Under the pieces are notes generated by a model. That model had not been told where the DNA came from. It was given only the letters and a program-made list of their open reading frames with translations, and searched no databases. A DNA stretch of 64,000 nucleotides from Mesorhizobium sp. M1E.F.Ca.ET.045.02.1.1 (lineage in GTDB: Bacteria; Pseudomonadota; Alphaproteobacteria; Rhizobiales; Rhizobiaceae). Below, in pieces: positions 43,987 through 53,332 of this stretch (position 1 is the first letter of the stretch; each line of letters starts with the position of its first letter). The stretch lies in NCBI RefSeq assembly GCF_003952485.1, contig NZ_CP034447.1, forward strand, positions 3,424,501 to 3,488,500. Direction: 5' to 3'. The position numbers were made by a program, and so were the translations under genes.

Positions 43987-44331
43987 CTATTCAAGCCATT
44001 CGGTAATGAAGCTGCCATTCTCGTGGATGTCGGTGGTCTCGAGCGGGCCGGGGCCGAGATTGCTGAATTTGTGCGGCGTGTCGGGTGGCACGATCAGGAT
44101 CTGGCCGGCGGACGCCTCGATCCGCTGGTCGCCGACGGTAAAGAGGGCCTTCCCTTGCCGGATGATGAAGATCTCCGCATAGGGATGCTTGTGCAGGCGC
44201 GGGCCGCCGCCGATTCCCGGCATATAGTTGAAGATCAGGCAGCTTCTGGAGCCGAAGGCGCCGCATTGCAGCTCGCCTTGCCAGCGGTCCGGGGCTTTCG
44301 CCCATTTGTCGCGGTCGATGACATGCGCCAT
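43987..44331 (-). CDS. Cupin-domain protein
   Basis: The product is 114 residues. Cupin motif 1 appears as PRLHKHPYAEIFIIRQGKALF (in parts, about 44-64) with two His and a Glu, and motif 2 as PPDTPHKFSNLGPG with a His. A single-domain metal-binding cupin; the substrate is unknown. It is convergent with the ABC operon and divergent from petA. Confidence 0.88.
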   Translation of the reverse strand: MAHVIDRDKWAKAPDRWQGELQCGAFGSRSCLIFNYMPGIGGGPRLHKHPYAEIFIIRQGKALFTVGDQRIEASAGQILIVPPDTPHKFSNLGPGPLETTDIHENGSFITEWLE

Positions 44332-44644
44332 GGCCGGAGATTAGACCGGGCCAGCGGTTCCTGTCGAGGTTGACAAGGCCCCGATTTCGCCCAAGATTTC
44401 CCTCTGTTTCACGGTGTCTGACGCTGCGCAGGCGGAGCGGCAACCCAGGCTGCGGCACATCCCCGCGACAATCTGCCCTTGTGCCTTCACCCGTCTGGAC
44501 AAAAACGGGCTTCACGCATAAACCGAACCTCCAAATGCCGGAGGAATTCGCTAGCCTGTTCGCCATGCGCTGTCGGGCCGGCGCGATTGAGCGGGGACAA
44601 GGCTCGGCCGCCGGCACGGAAAGAGGCGAAAGGATCAGGCACCC
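44332..44644. other. 313-base region upstream of petABC
   Basis: This should hold the promoters of petABC and the divergent cupin gene. I see no gene and no clear operator. AAAGGATCAGGCACCC before the petA GTG is its ribosome site. Confidence 0.5.
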
Positions 44645-45205
44645 GTGAGCGCAACCGACATCCACGATCCCAACCGTCGCGATTTTCTCTATATCGCCAC
44701 CGGCATGGCCGGCGTGGTCGGCGCAGGCGCCGTCGCATGGCCGTTCATCGACCAGATGCAGCCGGATGCCTCGACGCTGGCGCTGGCTTCGGTCGAGGTC
44801 GATGTCTCTTCGCTCCAGCCCGGCAGTTCGCTGATCGTCAAGTGGCGCGGCAAGCCGGTCGTGGTGCGCAACCGCACCGAGAAGGAGATGAAGGACGGCG
44901 AGGCTGTCAGCCTCAACGACCTCAAGGATCCGATCGCGCGCAACGCCAACCTGCCCTCCGACGCGCCGGCGACCGACGCCAACCGCACCACCCCCGGCAA
45001 GGAAGCCTGGATGGTGATGGTGCAGGTCTGCACCCATCTCGGCTGTATCCCGCTCGGCCAGGAAGGCGATTTCGGCGGCTGGTTCTGCCCGTGCCACGGC
45101 TCGCAGTACGACACAGCCGGCCGCATCCGCAAAGGCCCGGCGCCCGAGAACATGGCGATCCCGGTATTCAAATTCATTTCCGATACCAAGATTCTTATCG
45201 GCTGA
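44645..45205 (+). CDS. petA: Ubiquinol-cytochrome c reductase Rieske iron-sulfur subunit
   Basis: The product is 186 residues starting with GTG. The N-terminus has [18 protein letters not shown], a twin-arginine-like signal anchor. The Rieske motifs CTHLGC (about 128-133) and CPCHGS (about 149-154) bind the 2Fe-2S cluster. It is the periplasm-facing subunit of the bc1 complex and first gene of petABC. Confidence 0.96.
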   Translation: MSATDIHDPNRRDFLYIATGMAGVVGAGAVAWPFIDQMQPDASTLALASVEVDVSSLQPGSSLIVKWRGKPVVVRNRTEKEMKDGEAVSLNDLKDPIARNANLPSDAPATDANRTTPGKEAWMVMVQVCTHLGCIPLGQEGDFGGWFCPCHGSQYDTAGRIRKGPAPENMAIPVFKFISDTKILIG

Positions 45206-45222
45206 GGCAGGGGGATATTTCG

Positions 45223-46527
45223 ATGAGCGAGGGACACTCCACCTACACGCCGAAGACCGGCATCGGACGCTGGGTCGATGCGCGCATGCCGCTGCCCAGG
45301 CTGGTCTATGACAGCTTCATCGCCTATCCGGTGCCGCGCAACCTCAACTACATGTGGACGTTCGGCGGCATCCTGTCGATCATGCTGGTGGCGCAGATCC
45401 TGACCGGCATCGTGCTGGCCATGCATTACACGTCCGACACAAATCTCGCCTTCGATTCGGTCGAGAAGATCATGCGCGACGTGAATTCGGGATGGCTCTT
45501 GCGCTACCTCCATTCCAACGGCGCCTCGTTCTTCTTCGTCGCCGTCTACATCCACATCTTCCGCGGTCTCTTCTACGGTTCCTACAAGGCGCCGCGCGAG
45601 CTGCTCTGGATTCTCGGCTGCATCATCTACCTGCTGATGATGGCTACCGGCTTCATGGGCTACGTGCTGCCTTGGGGCCAGATGAGCTTCTGGGGCGCCA
45701 CCGTCATCACCGGCTTCTTCAGCGCCATTCCGCTGGTCGGCAACTGGATCCAGGAACTGCTGCTCGGCGGCTTCGCCGTCGACAATCCGACGCTGAACCG
45801 CTTCTTTTCACTCCACTACCTTCTGCCGTTCATGATCGCCGGCGTCGTCGTGCTGCACATCTGGGCGCTGCACGTCGTCGGCCAGTCGAACCCGACCGGC
45901 ATCGAAGTCAAGTCGAAGACCGATACGGTCGCTTTCACGCCCTACGCCACCATCAAGGACGCGTTCGGCATGATCGTGTTCCTGTTCTTCTTCGCCTATT
46001 TCGTCTTCTATCTGCCGAACTATCTCGGCCACCCGGACAACTACACGGTCGCCAACCCGCTGAAGACGCCGGCCCACATCGTTCCGGAATGGTATTTCCT
46101 GCCGTTCTACGCGATCCTGCGCGCCATCACCTTCAATATCGGGCCGATCAACTCCAAGCTCGGCGGCGTGCTGTGCATGTTCGGCGCCATCGCCATGCTG
46201 TTCCTGGTGCCGTGGCTCGACACCTCCAAGGTGCGCTCGGCGGTCTACCGGCCCTGGTACAAGCTGTTCTTCTGGCTGTTCGTGGCCGACGCCGTCCTGC
46301 TGGGATGGCTGGGCTCGCAGCCGGCGGAAGGCAGCTACGTGTTCATGGCGCAGATGGCGACGCTGTTCTACTTCGCCTTCTTCCTGGTCGTCTTGCCGGT
46401 GCTCGGCCTGATCGAGACGCCGCGCAGGCTGCCGAACTCGATCACCGAAGCGGTGCTGGAAAAGAAGAACAAGGGGGCCGGCGGGCATCCGGCAGGCGCG
46501 GTGAGCGCGCCGGAAACCAAAGGCTGA
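45223..46527 (+). CDS. petB: Cytochrome b subunit of bc1 complex
   Basis: The product is 434 residues with eight or nine membrane helices, the usual bacterial length. [15 protein letters not shown] and [17 protein letters not shown] hold heme ligands, [18 protein letters not shown] is the quinol site region and [13 protein letters not shown] the PEWY motif. The ATG at 45223 follows GAGGCAGGGGGATATTTCG. It lies 17 bases after petA. Confidence 0.96.
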   Translation: MSEGHSTYTPKTGIGRWVDARMPLPRLVYDSFIAYPVPRNLNYMWTFGGILSIMLVAQILTGIVLAMHYTSDTNLAFDSVEKIMRDVNSGWLLRYLHSNGASFFFVAVYIHIFRGLFYGSYKAPRELLWILGCIIYLLMMATGFMGYVLPWGQMSFWGATVITGFFSAIPLVGNWIQELLLGGFAVDNPTLNRFFSLHYLLPFMIAGVVVLHIWALHVVGQSNPTGIEVKSKTDTVAFTPYATIKDAFGMIVFLFFFAYFVFYLPNYLGHPDNYTVANPLKTPAHIVPEWYFLPFYAILRAITFNIGPINSKLGGVLCMFGAIAMLFLVPWLDTSKVRSAVYRPWYKLFFWLFVADAVLLGWLGSQPAEGSYVFMAQMATLFYFAFFLVVLPVLGLIETPRRLPNSITEAVLEKKNKGAGGHPAGAVSAPETKG

Positions 46528-46546
46528 GAATCTGAGGGGATTTGGC

Positions 46547-47404
46547 ATGAAGAAGATTCTCACCTCGCTGGCGCTGCTTGGCCTGGTGGCCGCGGGCACA
46601 ATGGTCGCCGCTGCCCAGGAAGGGCATCAAGAGGCAGCGCCGACGCATTTCCCGATCAACGAGCCGAAGGAAATGAGCTGGAGCTTCGCCGGCCCGTTTG
46701 GCACCTATGACAAGGGCCAGCTGCAGCGCGGCCTCAAGGTCTACAAGGAAGTCTGCTCGGCCTGCCACTCGATGAACCTGGTGGCGTTCCGCACCTTGGA
46801 AGGGCTTGGCTATTCTGAAGGCCAGATCAAGACGCTCGCCGCCGAATACACCATCCATGACGGCCCGAACGATGCCGGCGACATGTTCGACCGCCCGGGC
46901 AAGCCGTCGGATCACTTCCCGGCGCCATTCCCGAACGAGCAGGCCGCCGCTGCAGCCAATGGCGGCGCCGCTCCGCCGGACATGTCGCTGCTTGCTAAGG
47001 CGCGCGGCGTCGAGCGCGGCTTCCCGCGCTTCGTCTTCGACATCTTCACCCAGTACGCCCAGGGCGGCCCGGATTACATCCACTCGCTGTTGACCGGCTA
47101 CGACCAGACGCCGCCGGCCGGCATGGTGATCCCGGAAGGCACGCACTACAATCCGTACTTCCTGTCCGGCGTGTCACTGAAGATGCCGAAGCCGCTCTCG
47201 GACGGCCAGGTGACCTATGACGACGGCTCGCCGCAGACGGTCGACCAGTATTCGCGCGACATCGCAGCCTTCCTGATGTGGGCGGCGGAGCCGCATCTCG
47301 AGGACCGCAAGAAGACCGGCTTCCGCGTGCTGGTGTTCCTGGTGCTGTTCGGCGCCTTGGTCTACATGACCAAGCGCAAGGTGTGGGCCGACGTGGCGCA
47401 CTGA
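46547..47404 (+). CDS. petC: Cytochrome c1
   Basis: The product is 285 residues. A signal peptide (about 1-23, ending AAAQE) precedes the heme motif CSACH (about 66-70). GMVIPEGTHYNPYFLSG and the Met-containing KMPKPLSDG fit the axial ligand region, and a C-terminal membrane anchor lies near 262-279. It passes electrons from the Rieske protein to cytochrome c. Last gene of petABC, followed by a terminator. Confidence 0.96.
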   Translation: MKKILTSLALLGLVAAGTMVAAAQEGHQEAAPTHFPINEPKEMSWSFAGPFGTYDKGQLQRGLKVYKEVCSACHSMNLVAFRTLEGLGYSEGQIKTLAAEYTIHDGPNDAGDMFDRPGKPSDHFPAPFPNEQAAAAANGGAAPPDMSLLAKARGVERGFPRFVFDIFTQYAQGGPDYIHSLLTGYDQTPPAGMVIPEGTHYNPYFLSGVSLKMPKPLSDGQVTYDDGSPQTVDQYSRDIAAFLMWAAEPHLEDRKKTGFRVLVFLVLFGALVYMTKRKVWADVAH

Positions 47405-47430
47405 CCCGTCTGGCATTTCAGAAAAATGCG

Positions 47431-47455
47431 AGGGCGCCGAACGGGCGCCCTTTTC
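47431..47455 (+). terminator. Rho-independent terminator after petABC
   Basis: The 8-bp stem AGGGCGCC (47431-47438) / GGCGCCCT (47444-47451) is followed by TTTTCTTTT. Confidence 0.85.
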
Positions 47456-47503
47456 TTTTCGGCTGCTTGCCGGCAAAACTGTACGGCAACGGATCAACCG
47501 CCC

Positions 47504-48049
47504 ATGAAATCCTCCCTCGAAGACACGCTGCTCGCGGCCATCCGCACCATTCCGGATTATCCCAAACCCGGCATCCTGTTCCGCGACATCACCACGCTGC
47601 TGGGTGACGCTCGCGCCTTCCGCCGCTCCATCGACGAGCTGGTGCATCCCTATGCCGGGCTGAAGATCGACAAGATCGCCGGCATCGAGGCGCGCGGCTT
47701 CATCCTGGGCGGCGCCGTCGCGCACCAGCTTTCGGCCGGCTTCGTGCCGATCCGCAAGAAGGGCAAGCTGCCTTACGAAACGGTGCGCGTCGCCTACAGC
47801 CTCGAATACGGGCTGGACGAGATGGAGATGCACAAGGACGGCGTTTTAGAGGGCGAGAAGGTGATCCTGGTCGACGACCTGATCGCCACCGGCGGCACGG
47901 CTGAAGCGGCGGTGAGGCTGCTCAGGCAGATCGGCGCCGATATCGTCGCCGCATGCTTCGTCATCGACCTGCCGGATCTCGGCGGGCGCCGGAAGCTGGA
48001 GGCGCTCGGCGTGCCGGTGAGGACGCTGATCGGGTTCGAGGGACATTAG
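47504..48049 (+). CDS. apt: Adenine phosphoribosyltransferase
   Basis: The product is 181 residues. The PRPP-binding motif is [17 protein letters not shown] (about 123-139), and [15 protein letters not shown] at the start is typical of APT. It salvages adenine to AMP. ATG 47504 was chosen over an upstream frame that runs through the petC terminator. Position after petABC is conserved in rhizobia as far as I recall. Confidence 0.95.
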   Translation: MKSSLEDTLLAAIRTIPDYPKPGILFRDITTLLGDARAFRRSIDELVHPYAGLKIDKIAGIEARGFILGGAVAHQLSAGFVPIRKKGKLPYETVRVAYSLEYGLDEMEMHKDGVLEGEKVILVDDLIATGGTAEAAVRLLRQIGADIVAACFVIDLPDLGGRRKLEALGVPVRTLIGFEGH

Positions 48050-48145
48050 TGAGTAGTGAATAATGAATAGTGACTACTCACTACTCACTACTCACTACTC
48101 ACTACTCTCCATCGCCATTCACCATTCACCATTCACCATTCACTA
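48050..48145. repeat. Heptanucleotide tandem repeats between apt and a MaoC-like gene
   Basis: Five exact copies of ACTACTC (48073-48107) are followed by four exact copies of CATTCAC (48116-48143). The left edge GTGAGTAGTGAATAATGAAT is inverted relative to these units, so the whole can fold back. The first repeat follows the apt stop and the last reaches the stop codon of the MaoC-like gene. Confidence 0.9.
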
Positions 48146-48613
48146 CTCCACCTTCACCAGCACGGCGCTGTCGAACTCGATGACCTTGTCGCCGGTCGAA
48201 TCGAACCCTTCCGAACGCAGCGTGAGCAGGCTCCAGCCGGGGCGGCCGGCAAGGGGGCGGTGGGCAAGCGCGGTGCGGGTGAAAGTCACCGTCTCGCCGG
48301 CGTAGACCGGCTTCAGCCATTTCAGGTTGCGGAAGCCTGGCGAGGGGCCGAATTCGGGCTGCGGACCGGGGCCGGTCCAGCGCACACCCTCGGTCTCCAT
48401 GCGCTTTTCGAGGTTGTATTTCATCCAGGTGGAGGCGGTGTGCCAGCCGGAGGCGCAGAGCCCGCCAAGCACGCTCTTCCTCGCCGCCTCTTCGTCGACA
48501 TGGAAGACCTGCGGATCGTATTTGCGGGCGAAGGCCTTGATCTCGTCCGCTTCGAATTTGTGCGAGCCAAGCGTGACGGTTTCGCCGATCAAGAAGTACT
48601 CGTCCAAAATCAT
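48143..48613 (-). CDS. MaoC-like hydratase, second of tandem pair
   Basis: The product is 156 residues with the hot-dog fold pattern: FARKYDPQVFHVDEEAA, SVLGGLCASGWHTAS and WLKPVYAGETVTF. The hydratase motif D-x4-H is seen as DPQVFH, so catalysis is plausible. Its start overlaps the end of the gene at 48610-49080 (ATGA), which is a paralogue, so the products may form a heterodimer. The substrate, probably an enoyl-CoA, is not known. Confidence 0.88.
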   Translation of the reverse strand: MILDEYFLIGETVTLGSHKFEADEIKAFARKYDPQVFHVDEEAARKSVLGGLCASGWHTASTWMKYNLEKRMETEGVRWTGPGPQPEFGPSPGFRNLKWLKPVYAGETVTFTRTALAHRPLAGRPGWSLLTLRSEGFDSTGDKVIEFDSAVLVKVE

Positions 48614-49080
48614 GATTGGCCCCGTGCGGCATCACGCGCGAGGAACATGCCGGTGTTCTCGAGCTCGAAGACGCATTCGCCGCGCTGGTTGAACAACTCG
48701 CTGCGCATGCTGACGAGGCCGAGCTGAGGCCGGGATTTGGACGGGCGCTTGGAAAGCACGGTGACCTTGCCGGTCAGCCGGTCGCCGGCCAGAACCGGCT
48801 TCTTCCATTTCACAAGGTCAATGCCCGGCGAGCCCTGCGAGGTCGAATCGAGCAGGAAGGCGTCGCACAGCATGCGCATGAACATCGCGCAGGTGTGCCA
48901 TCCCGAGGCCGAAAGGCCGCCCAGGATGCTTGCCTTGCCGGCGTCCTCGTCGAGATGCATCGGCTGGGCATCGAATTCGCTGGCGAACTCGATGATCTCG
49001 GCAGCGCTCACATCCTTGCTGCCGAGGTTGAGCGAGGCGCCCTCGACGAAATCCTCAAAGGCCCATGTCTTTGCGGTCAT
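48610..49080 (-). CDS. MaoC-like hydratase, first of tandem pair
   Basis: The product is 156 residues with FASEFDAQPMHLDEDAG, SILGGLSASGWHTCAMFMR and WKKPVLAGDRLTGKV. The D-x4-H motif is DAQPMH. It is about as long as its neighbour and similar over the whole length, a likely tandem duplication. The ATG at 49080 was chosen over 49125 because the domain starts there. Confidence 0.88.
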   Translation of the reverse strand: MTAKTWAFEDFVEGASLNLGSKDVSAAEIIEFASEFDAQPMHLDEDAGKASILGGLSASGWHTCAMFMRMLCDAFLLDSTSQGSPGIDLVKWKKPVLAGDRLTGKVTVLSKRPSKSRPQLGLVSMRSELFNQRGECVFELENTGMFLARDAARGQS

Positions 49081-49202
49081 GTCGGCAATCCGGTTGAAGA
49101 ACGCGTGATCCCTAAGGTCGGGCAACCCGGATGCAGGCCCAAGGCAATTTGGTCAAGTCCTTTCTGGTAAGCCAGCCGATTGCCGGCCGGCCGATAACGC
49201 AA

Positions 49203-50177
49203 TCAGAGCCAGCCGCGCCGGCGGAAATACCAGAAGGGCAGGATCGCCGAGATCACCATCAAGGCAATGGCGAATGGGTAGCCGTACTCCCATTTCAGCT
49301 CGGGAATCAGGTCGAAGTTCATGCCGTAGATCGAGGCGACCAGCGTCGGCGGCAGGAAGATGACGGCGGCGACTGAGAAAATCTTGATGATGGCGTTCTG
49401 TTCGATCGAGATCATGCCGAGCGTGGCGTCGAGCAGGAAGGAGATCTTCTGCGACAGGAAGGTGGCGTGGTCGGCAAGCGATAGCACGTCGCGCGACAGT
49501 GTCTTGACGCGGGCCCGCACATCCTTGCTCATCTTGGTCTGGGCCGCGACATGGGTGAGGAAGCCGGCAAGGCGCTGCAGCGAGATCAGGCTGTCGCGGA
49601 TGGAGGAAGCGAGATCCTCCTTGCGGCCGATGCCTTTCAGGAGCTCCTGGAAATCGCGGTTGCGCTTCGAGGCCTTGGTCGAGCGCGCCTCGAAGATGTC
49701 GCGCGAGATCGCTTCCACATCGCGGCCGGCGCGCTCGAGGATGTCGGCCAGCCGATCGACGATCGCTTCCAGCAGACCGATCAGGATGGTGTCACCGGTG
49801 GTGCAGCCGGTCGCGACTTTCTCGGCGCGCAACGGGAAGGTCTTGAAGGCCTTGGGCTCGTGGTAGCGGATGGTGATCAGCTTGTTGCCAGCAAGCGCGA
49901 AGGTCACCGGCGACATCAAGGGGTCGTCGCCCTCGGTCTGGGCCGGCAGCACGGCGGTCATGAAGTAGCCGCCATCCTCGACGTAGAGGCGGCTCGAAAT
50001 CTCGATCTCCTCCATCTCCTCGCGCGTCGGAATGGCGATGCCCAGCCAGCCCTCGATGACGGCCTCTTCGTCCTTGCTCGGGTTGAACAGGTCGGCCCAG
50101 ACGACCCTGTCGCCGTCTCGCACGAGGTCATCGGTGACGCGCAGGCGATCATTGTCCACGACGAAGGCCTTGATCAT
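49203..50177 (-). CDS. corA: CorA-type magnesium/cobalt channel
   Basis: The product is 324 residues: a cytoplasmic alpha/beta N-terminal domain, a long stalk helix (about 200-265) and two C-terminal membrane helices (about 265-285 and 297-315). The signature YGMNFD lies between them. A basic C-terminal end RRRGWL follows. It imports Mg2+ through a pentameric pore. A structured leader lies upstream (50236-50347). Confidence 0.93.
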   Translation of the reverse strand: MIKAFVVDNDRLRVTDDLVRDGDRVVWADLFNPSKDEEAVIEGWLGIAIPTREEMEEIEISSRLYVEDGGYFMTAVLPAQTEGDDPLMSPVTFALAGNKLITIRYHEPKAFKTFPLRAEKVATGCTTGDTILIGLLEAIVDRLADILERAGRDVEAISRDIFEARSTKASKRNRDFQELLKGIGRKEDLASSIRDSLISLQRLAGFLTHVAAQTKMSKDVRARVKTLSRDVLSLADHATFLSQKISFLLDATLGMISIEQNAIIKIFSVAAVIFLPPTLVASIYGMNFDLIPELKWEYGYPFAIALMVISAILPFWYFRRRGWL

Positions 50178-50235
50178 CGCCGGGTCTCCCTTGCTGGACC
50201 AAAGAGATTTCGTTCGAGCGCCGTCAGGATCGCAT

Positions 50236-50347
50236 GGGCTGTGGCAGCCCGTGGGCACCAGCGGATTAGACCCGCGACCTTGCCAGGTCAAGACAGACGG
50301 CGGGGCGCCCCGCCGGAGGGCAGGCCCACTGGCGGAATCGAGCCGCC
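50236..50347 (-). other. Branched stem structure in the corA leader
   Basis: Between ychF and corA, both on the minus strand, several stems can form: GTGGGC / GCCCAC (50251-50256, 50324-50329) closing GCGG / CCGC with a 7-base loop (50261-50275), GACCT / AGGTC (50276-50289) and the perfect 18-base palindrome at 50298-50315. Side hairpins are GGGCTG / CAGCCC (50236-50250) and GGCGG / CCGCC with a 7-base loop (50331-50347). This may be a cis-acting leader RNA, a terminator complex of ychF, or a decayed tRNA. Confidence 0.4.
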
Positions 50348-50355
50348 GCGACGAC

Positions 50356-51459
50356 TTACGTGTTGAACTTGAACAGCATGATGTCGCCGTCCTGGACGAC
50401 ATATTCCTTGCCTTCGTCGCGCGCCTTGCCGGCTTCCTTGGCGGCCACTTCGCCGCCCAGCGTGATAAAATCGTTGTAGGAAATCGTCTGGGCGCGGATG
50501 AAGCCGCGTTCGAAATCGGTGTGGATGACGCCGGCCGCCTGCGGCGCCTTATCGCCTTTGTGGATCGTCCAGGCGCGCGTCTCTTTCGGCCCGACGGTGA
50601 AATAGGTGATGAGCTGCAAGAGCTCGTAGCCGGCGCGGATCACCTTGTTGAGGCCCGGCTCATCGAGGCCGATCGAGGCAAGGAATTCCATTTCCTCCTC
50701 GTCGGAAAGCTGAGCGACTTCCGCCTCGATCGCCGCCGAGATCACCACCGTGCCGGCGCCCTGCGCGGCGGCCATTTTCTCAACCGCTTTTGTGTGCTCG
50801 TTGCCGGTGGCAGCGTCGGCCTCGGCGACGTTGCAGACATAGAGAACGGGATGCGACGTCAACAGGTTCAGCCCCTGAAGAATGCGCAGGTCCTCCGGCG
50901 CGATGCCGTTGAGCAGGAAGCGTGTCGGCTTGCCGGCCTGCAGCAGCTCGAGCGCCGCCTCCATCATCGGCAGCACGGCCATTGCCTCCTTGTCCTTGCC
51001 GGCGGCGCGCTTGCGGAACTGGACGATGCGGCGCTCCAGGCTTTCGAGATCGGCGAGCATCAGTTCGGTCTCGACGGTCTCGGCGTCGGCGACCGGATCG
51101 ATGCGGCCTTCGACATGCGTGATGTCGTCATCCTCGAAGCAGCGCAGCACGTGAACGATGGCGTCGACCTCGCGGATGTTGGCGAGGAACTGGTTGCCCA
51201 GGCCTTCGCCCTTGGAGGCGCCGCGCACCAGGCCGGCGATGTCGACAAAGGAGATGCGGGTCGGGATGATCTCCTTCGACTTGCCGATTGTCGCAATCTT
51301 CTGCAGGCGCGGATCGGGCACCGCCACCTCGCCGGTGTTCGGCTCGATGGTGCAGAAAGGATAGTTGGCGGCCTGCGCGGCGGCCGTCCTTGTCAACGCA
51401 TTGAACAGCGTCGACTTGCCGACGTTGGGCAAGCCAACGATGCCACATTTGAAACCCAT
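50356..51459 (-). CDS. ychF: YchF/OLA1-type P-loop ATPase
   Basis: The product is 367 residues. G1 is [15 protein letters not shown] (about 8-22), with [22 protein letters not shown] as G3 region and NVAEAD as the altered G4 typical of the ATP-specific Obg-like group. The C-terminal TGS domain has [13 protein letters not shown] and ends DIMLFKFN. It binds ribosomes and responds to redox stress. It lies next to pth as in most bacteria. Confidence 0.96.
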   Translation of the reverse strand: MGFKCGIVGLPNVGKSTLFNALTRTAAAQAANYPFCTIEPNTGEVAVPDPRLQKIATIGKSKEIIPTRISFVDIAGLVRGASKGEGLGNQFLANIREVDAIVHVLRCFEDDDITHVEGRIDPVADAETVETELMLADLESLERRIVQFRKRAAGKDKEAMAVLPMMEAALELLQAGKPTRFLLNGIAPEDLRILQGLNLLTSHPVLYVCNVAEADAATGNEHTKAVEKMAAAQGAGTVVISAAIEAEVAQLSDEEEMEFLASIGLDEPGLNKVIRAGYELLQLITYFTVGPKETRAWTIHKGDKAPQAAGVIHTDFERGFIRAQTISYNDFITLGGEVAAKEAGKARDEGKEYVVQDGDIMLFKFNT

Positions 51460-51552
51460 TTTTTCCGGTCCTATCGGGAATTCGAAATTTGGTGAGGGCT
51501 ATGGGCGAAAGCGCCGACGATCGTCAAGCCCTGCGGGCAATCGTTTCGGCGT

Positions 51553-52275
51553 TCAATCCTTGCCGAACAGCTTTTTCAGCATCGCGGCCATCGGGCCGCT
51601 TTCGGGGACTTTTGCCGCCGGCTGCTGCGGGCGCGCCTGGCGGATGTGGCTCTGCTGTTTCGGCGCCTTGGGTGGCGGCCGATCGTCATCGCCGGTCGGC
51701 ACGAGCTTGTCGCGCAGCGTCAGCGTGATGCGGTTCATGAAGGAATTGTCGTCGCCCTTGGCCAACAGCCCTGCGTCATCGGCGATCGCGTCGAGCAACA
51801 CGTCGAGCCATTCACGGTCGGCCTTGGCGAAGTCGCCGAGCACATGGCCGTGCACCATCTCCTTGACGCCGGGATGGCCGACACCGATGCGCACGCGGCG
51901 ATAGGCATTGCCGACATGCCGGTCGAGCGAACGGATGCCGTTATGGCCGCCGGAACCGCCACCCACCTTGACCCTGACCTTGCCGGCGGCAAGGTCGATC
52001 TCGTCGTAGAAGACGGTGAGGGCGGCGGCTTCGAGCTTGTAGAAGCGCAGCGCTTCGCCGACCGACTGGCCGGACAGGTTCATGAAGGTCTGCGGCTTGA
52101 TCAAAAGGATCTTCTCGCCGCCGAGCGTGCCTTCGGAGATCAGCCCCTGGAACTTCTTCGACCAGGGCGAAAAGGAATGGCGGCGGGCAATCGCGTCCGC
52201 CGCCATGAAGCCGACATTGTGCCGGTTGTTCTGATATTTTGCGCCCGGATTGCCGAGGCCTGCAAAGACAAGCAT
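51553..52275 (-). CDS. pth: Peptidyl-tRNA hydrolase
   Basis: The product is 240 residues, somewhat longer than Escherichia coli Pth because of a Lys/Pro/Gln-rich tail (about 195-240). The catalytic region [18 protein letters not shown] includes the key Asn and His20-type residue. [13 protein letters not shown] and GHNGIRSLD follow. It frees tRNA from dropped-off peptides. Same strand as ychF and rplY. Confidence 0.95.
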   Translation of the reverse strand: MLVFAGLGNPGAKYQNNRHNVGFMAADAIARRHSFSPWSKKFQGLISEGTLGGEKILLIKPQTFMNLSGQSVGEALRFYKLEAAALTVFYDEIDLAAGKVRVKVGGGSGGHNGIRSLDRHVGNAYRRVRIGVGHPGVKEMVHGHVLGDFAKADREWLDVLLDAIADDAGLLAKGDDNSFMNRITLTLRDKLVPTGDDDRPPPKAPKQQSHIRQARPQQPAAKVPESGPMAAMLKKLFGKD

Positions 52276-52299
52276 CGTCGCCTCCGGACGCGGAAGAGA

Positions 52300-52944
52300 T
52301 TACTTCTCTTCGGCGGCAGGGGCCGCCGCTTCCGGCGCCTCCGCCTCGGTGGTCTCTTCCGTCTCCGGCTTCATCGCCGCGGAGCCGGCGATGGTCGCGA
52401 TGGTGAAATCGCGATCGGAGATCACTGGCTTCACACCGGCCGGCAGGGCCACCGCCGAAATGTGGATCGAATCGCCGATTTCGGCGCCGGTGAGATCGAC
52501 GGTGATGAAATCCGGGATCGCATTGGCCGGGCAGTGGAACTCGACTTCGTGGCGAACGATGTTGAGCACGCCGCCACGCTTGATGCCGGGCGACTTCTCT
52601 TCGTTGATGAAGTGGACGGGCACGTCGACATTGACCTCGGTGTCCTTGCCGATGCGCAGGAAGTCGACATGGACCGGGAAGTCCTTGACCGGATCGAGCT
52701 GGAAGTCCTTCGGCAGGACTTGGATCTTCTTGCCGTCGACATCGATCGTGGCGATCGTGGTCAGGAACCCGCCACCGTGGATCTTGTAGAAGATGTCCTT
52801 GTAGTTGAGCGCAATCGCCAGGGGGGGCTGCTTGTCGCCGTAAATAACTGCAGGCACTTTACCGTTGCGTCGAACCGTACGGGCGGACCCCTTACCGACC
52901 TGTTCGCGCGCTTCGGCCTTGAGCTCGTAAGTATCGTGGCTCAT
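52300..52944 (-). CDS. rplY: Ribosomal protein bL25 (Ctc form)
   Basis: The product is 214 residues: the L25 5S-RNA-binding domain (about 1-95, with [20 protein letters not shown]) and the C-terminal TL5/Ctc beta domain (about 96-185). An acidic Glu/Ala tail ends the protein. It lies 24 bases upstream of pth, so they are an operon. Confidence 0.95.
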   Translation of the reverse strand: MSHDTYELKAEAREQVGKGSARTVRRNGKVPAVIYGDKQPPLAIALNYKDIFYKIHGGGFLTTIATIDVDGKKIQVLPKDFQLDPVKDFPVHVDFLRIGKDTEVNVDVPVHFINEEKSPGIKRGGVLNIVRHEVEFHCPANAIPDFITVDLTGAEIGDSIHISAVALPAGVKPVISDRDFTIATIAGSAAMKPETEETTEAEAPEAAAPAAEEK

Positions 52945-53332
52945 GGCATTTCCTTTCGCGTTTTATGGAGCGTTCGCGGCGGGCAATCCCATCCGTAAAC
53001 GTCGAAAGCCGTCGCGGCCTCGCATGGTCGATCCAAACGCTTTTGGCTATCCAAACGCTTCCGGGGATCATGCAGGCCTGGCCAGCCTTCCTCCGCGTTG
53101 CCTCCAAGGGTGTCTACGCGGGTGGCGGCTCTATATCGGAAGGCGGGGAGCGGCGCAAGCCGTTGAACGGCAAGCCTTGGCCGGAGCCGGCCTGGTCGGC
53201 AGAACATAGTCAACGCTTCCGCCTGACGCAAAATCAGATCTGGCGGGTTGCGCCGAGTCTTGTCTGCGCCCGTAATGTAGCATCGGGCGGGTTTCAATCG
53301 TCCTTGGCAGGCAAGGACCTTTGGAGATCGAC
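52945..53332. other. 388-base intergenic region between rplY and GST genes
   Basis: It holds divergent promoters. The only repeat I see is ATCCAAACGCTT at 53031-53042 and again at 53049-53060. No gene is convincing. Confidence 0.5.

Noticed and set aside
48073..48143. Short repeat arrays as a CRISPR
   Set aside because: The units are 7 bases with no spacers and no cas genes nearby; these are simple tandem repeats.
50251..50347. tRNA-like folds with 7-base loops upstream of corA
   Set aside because: There is no full cloverleaf, no D loop, no usable anticodon loop and no CCA end. Kept only as a possible structured leader.
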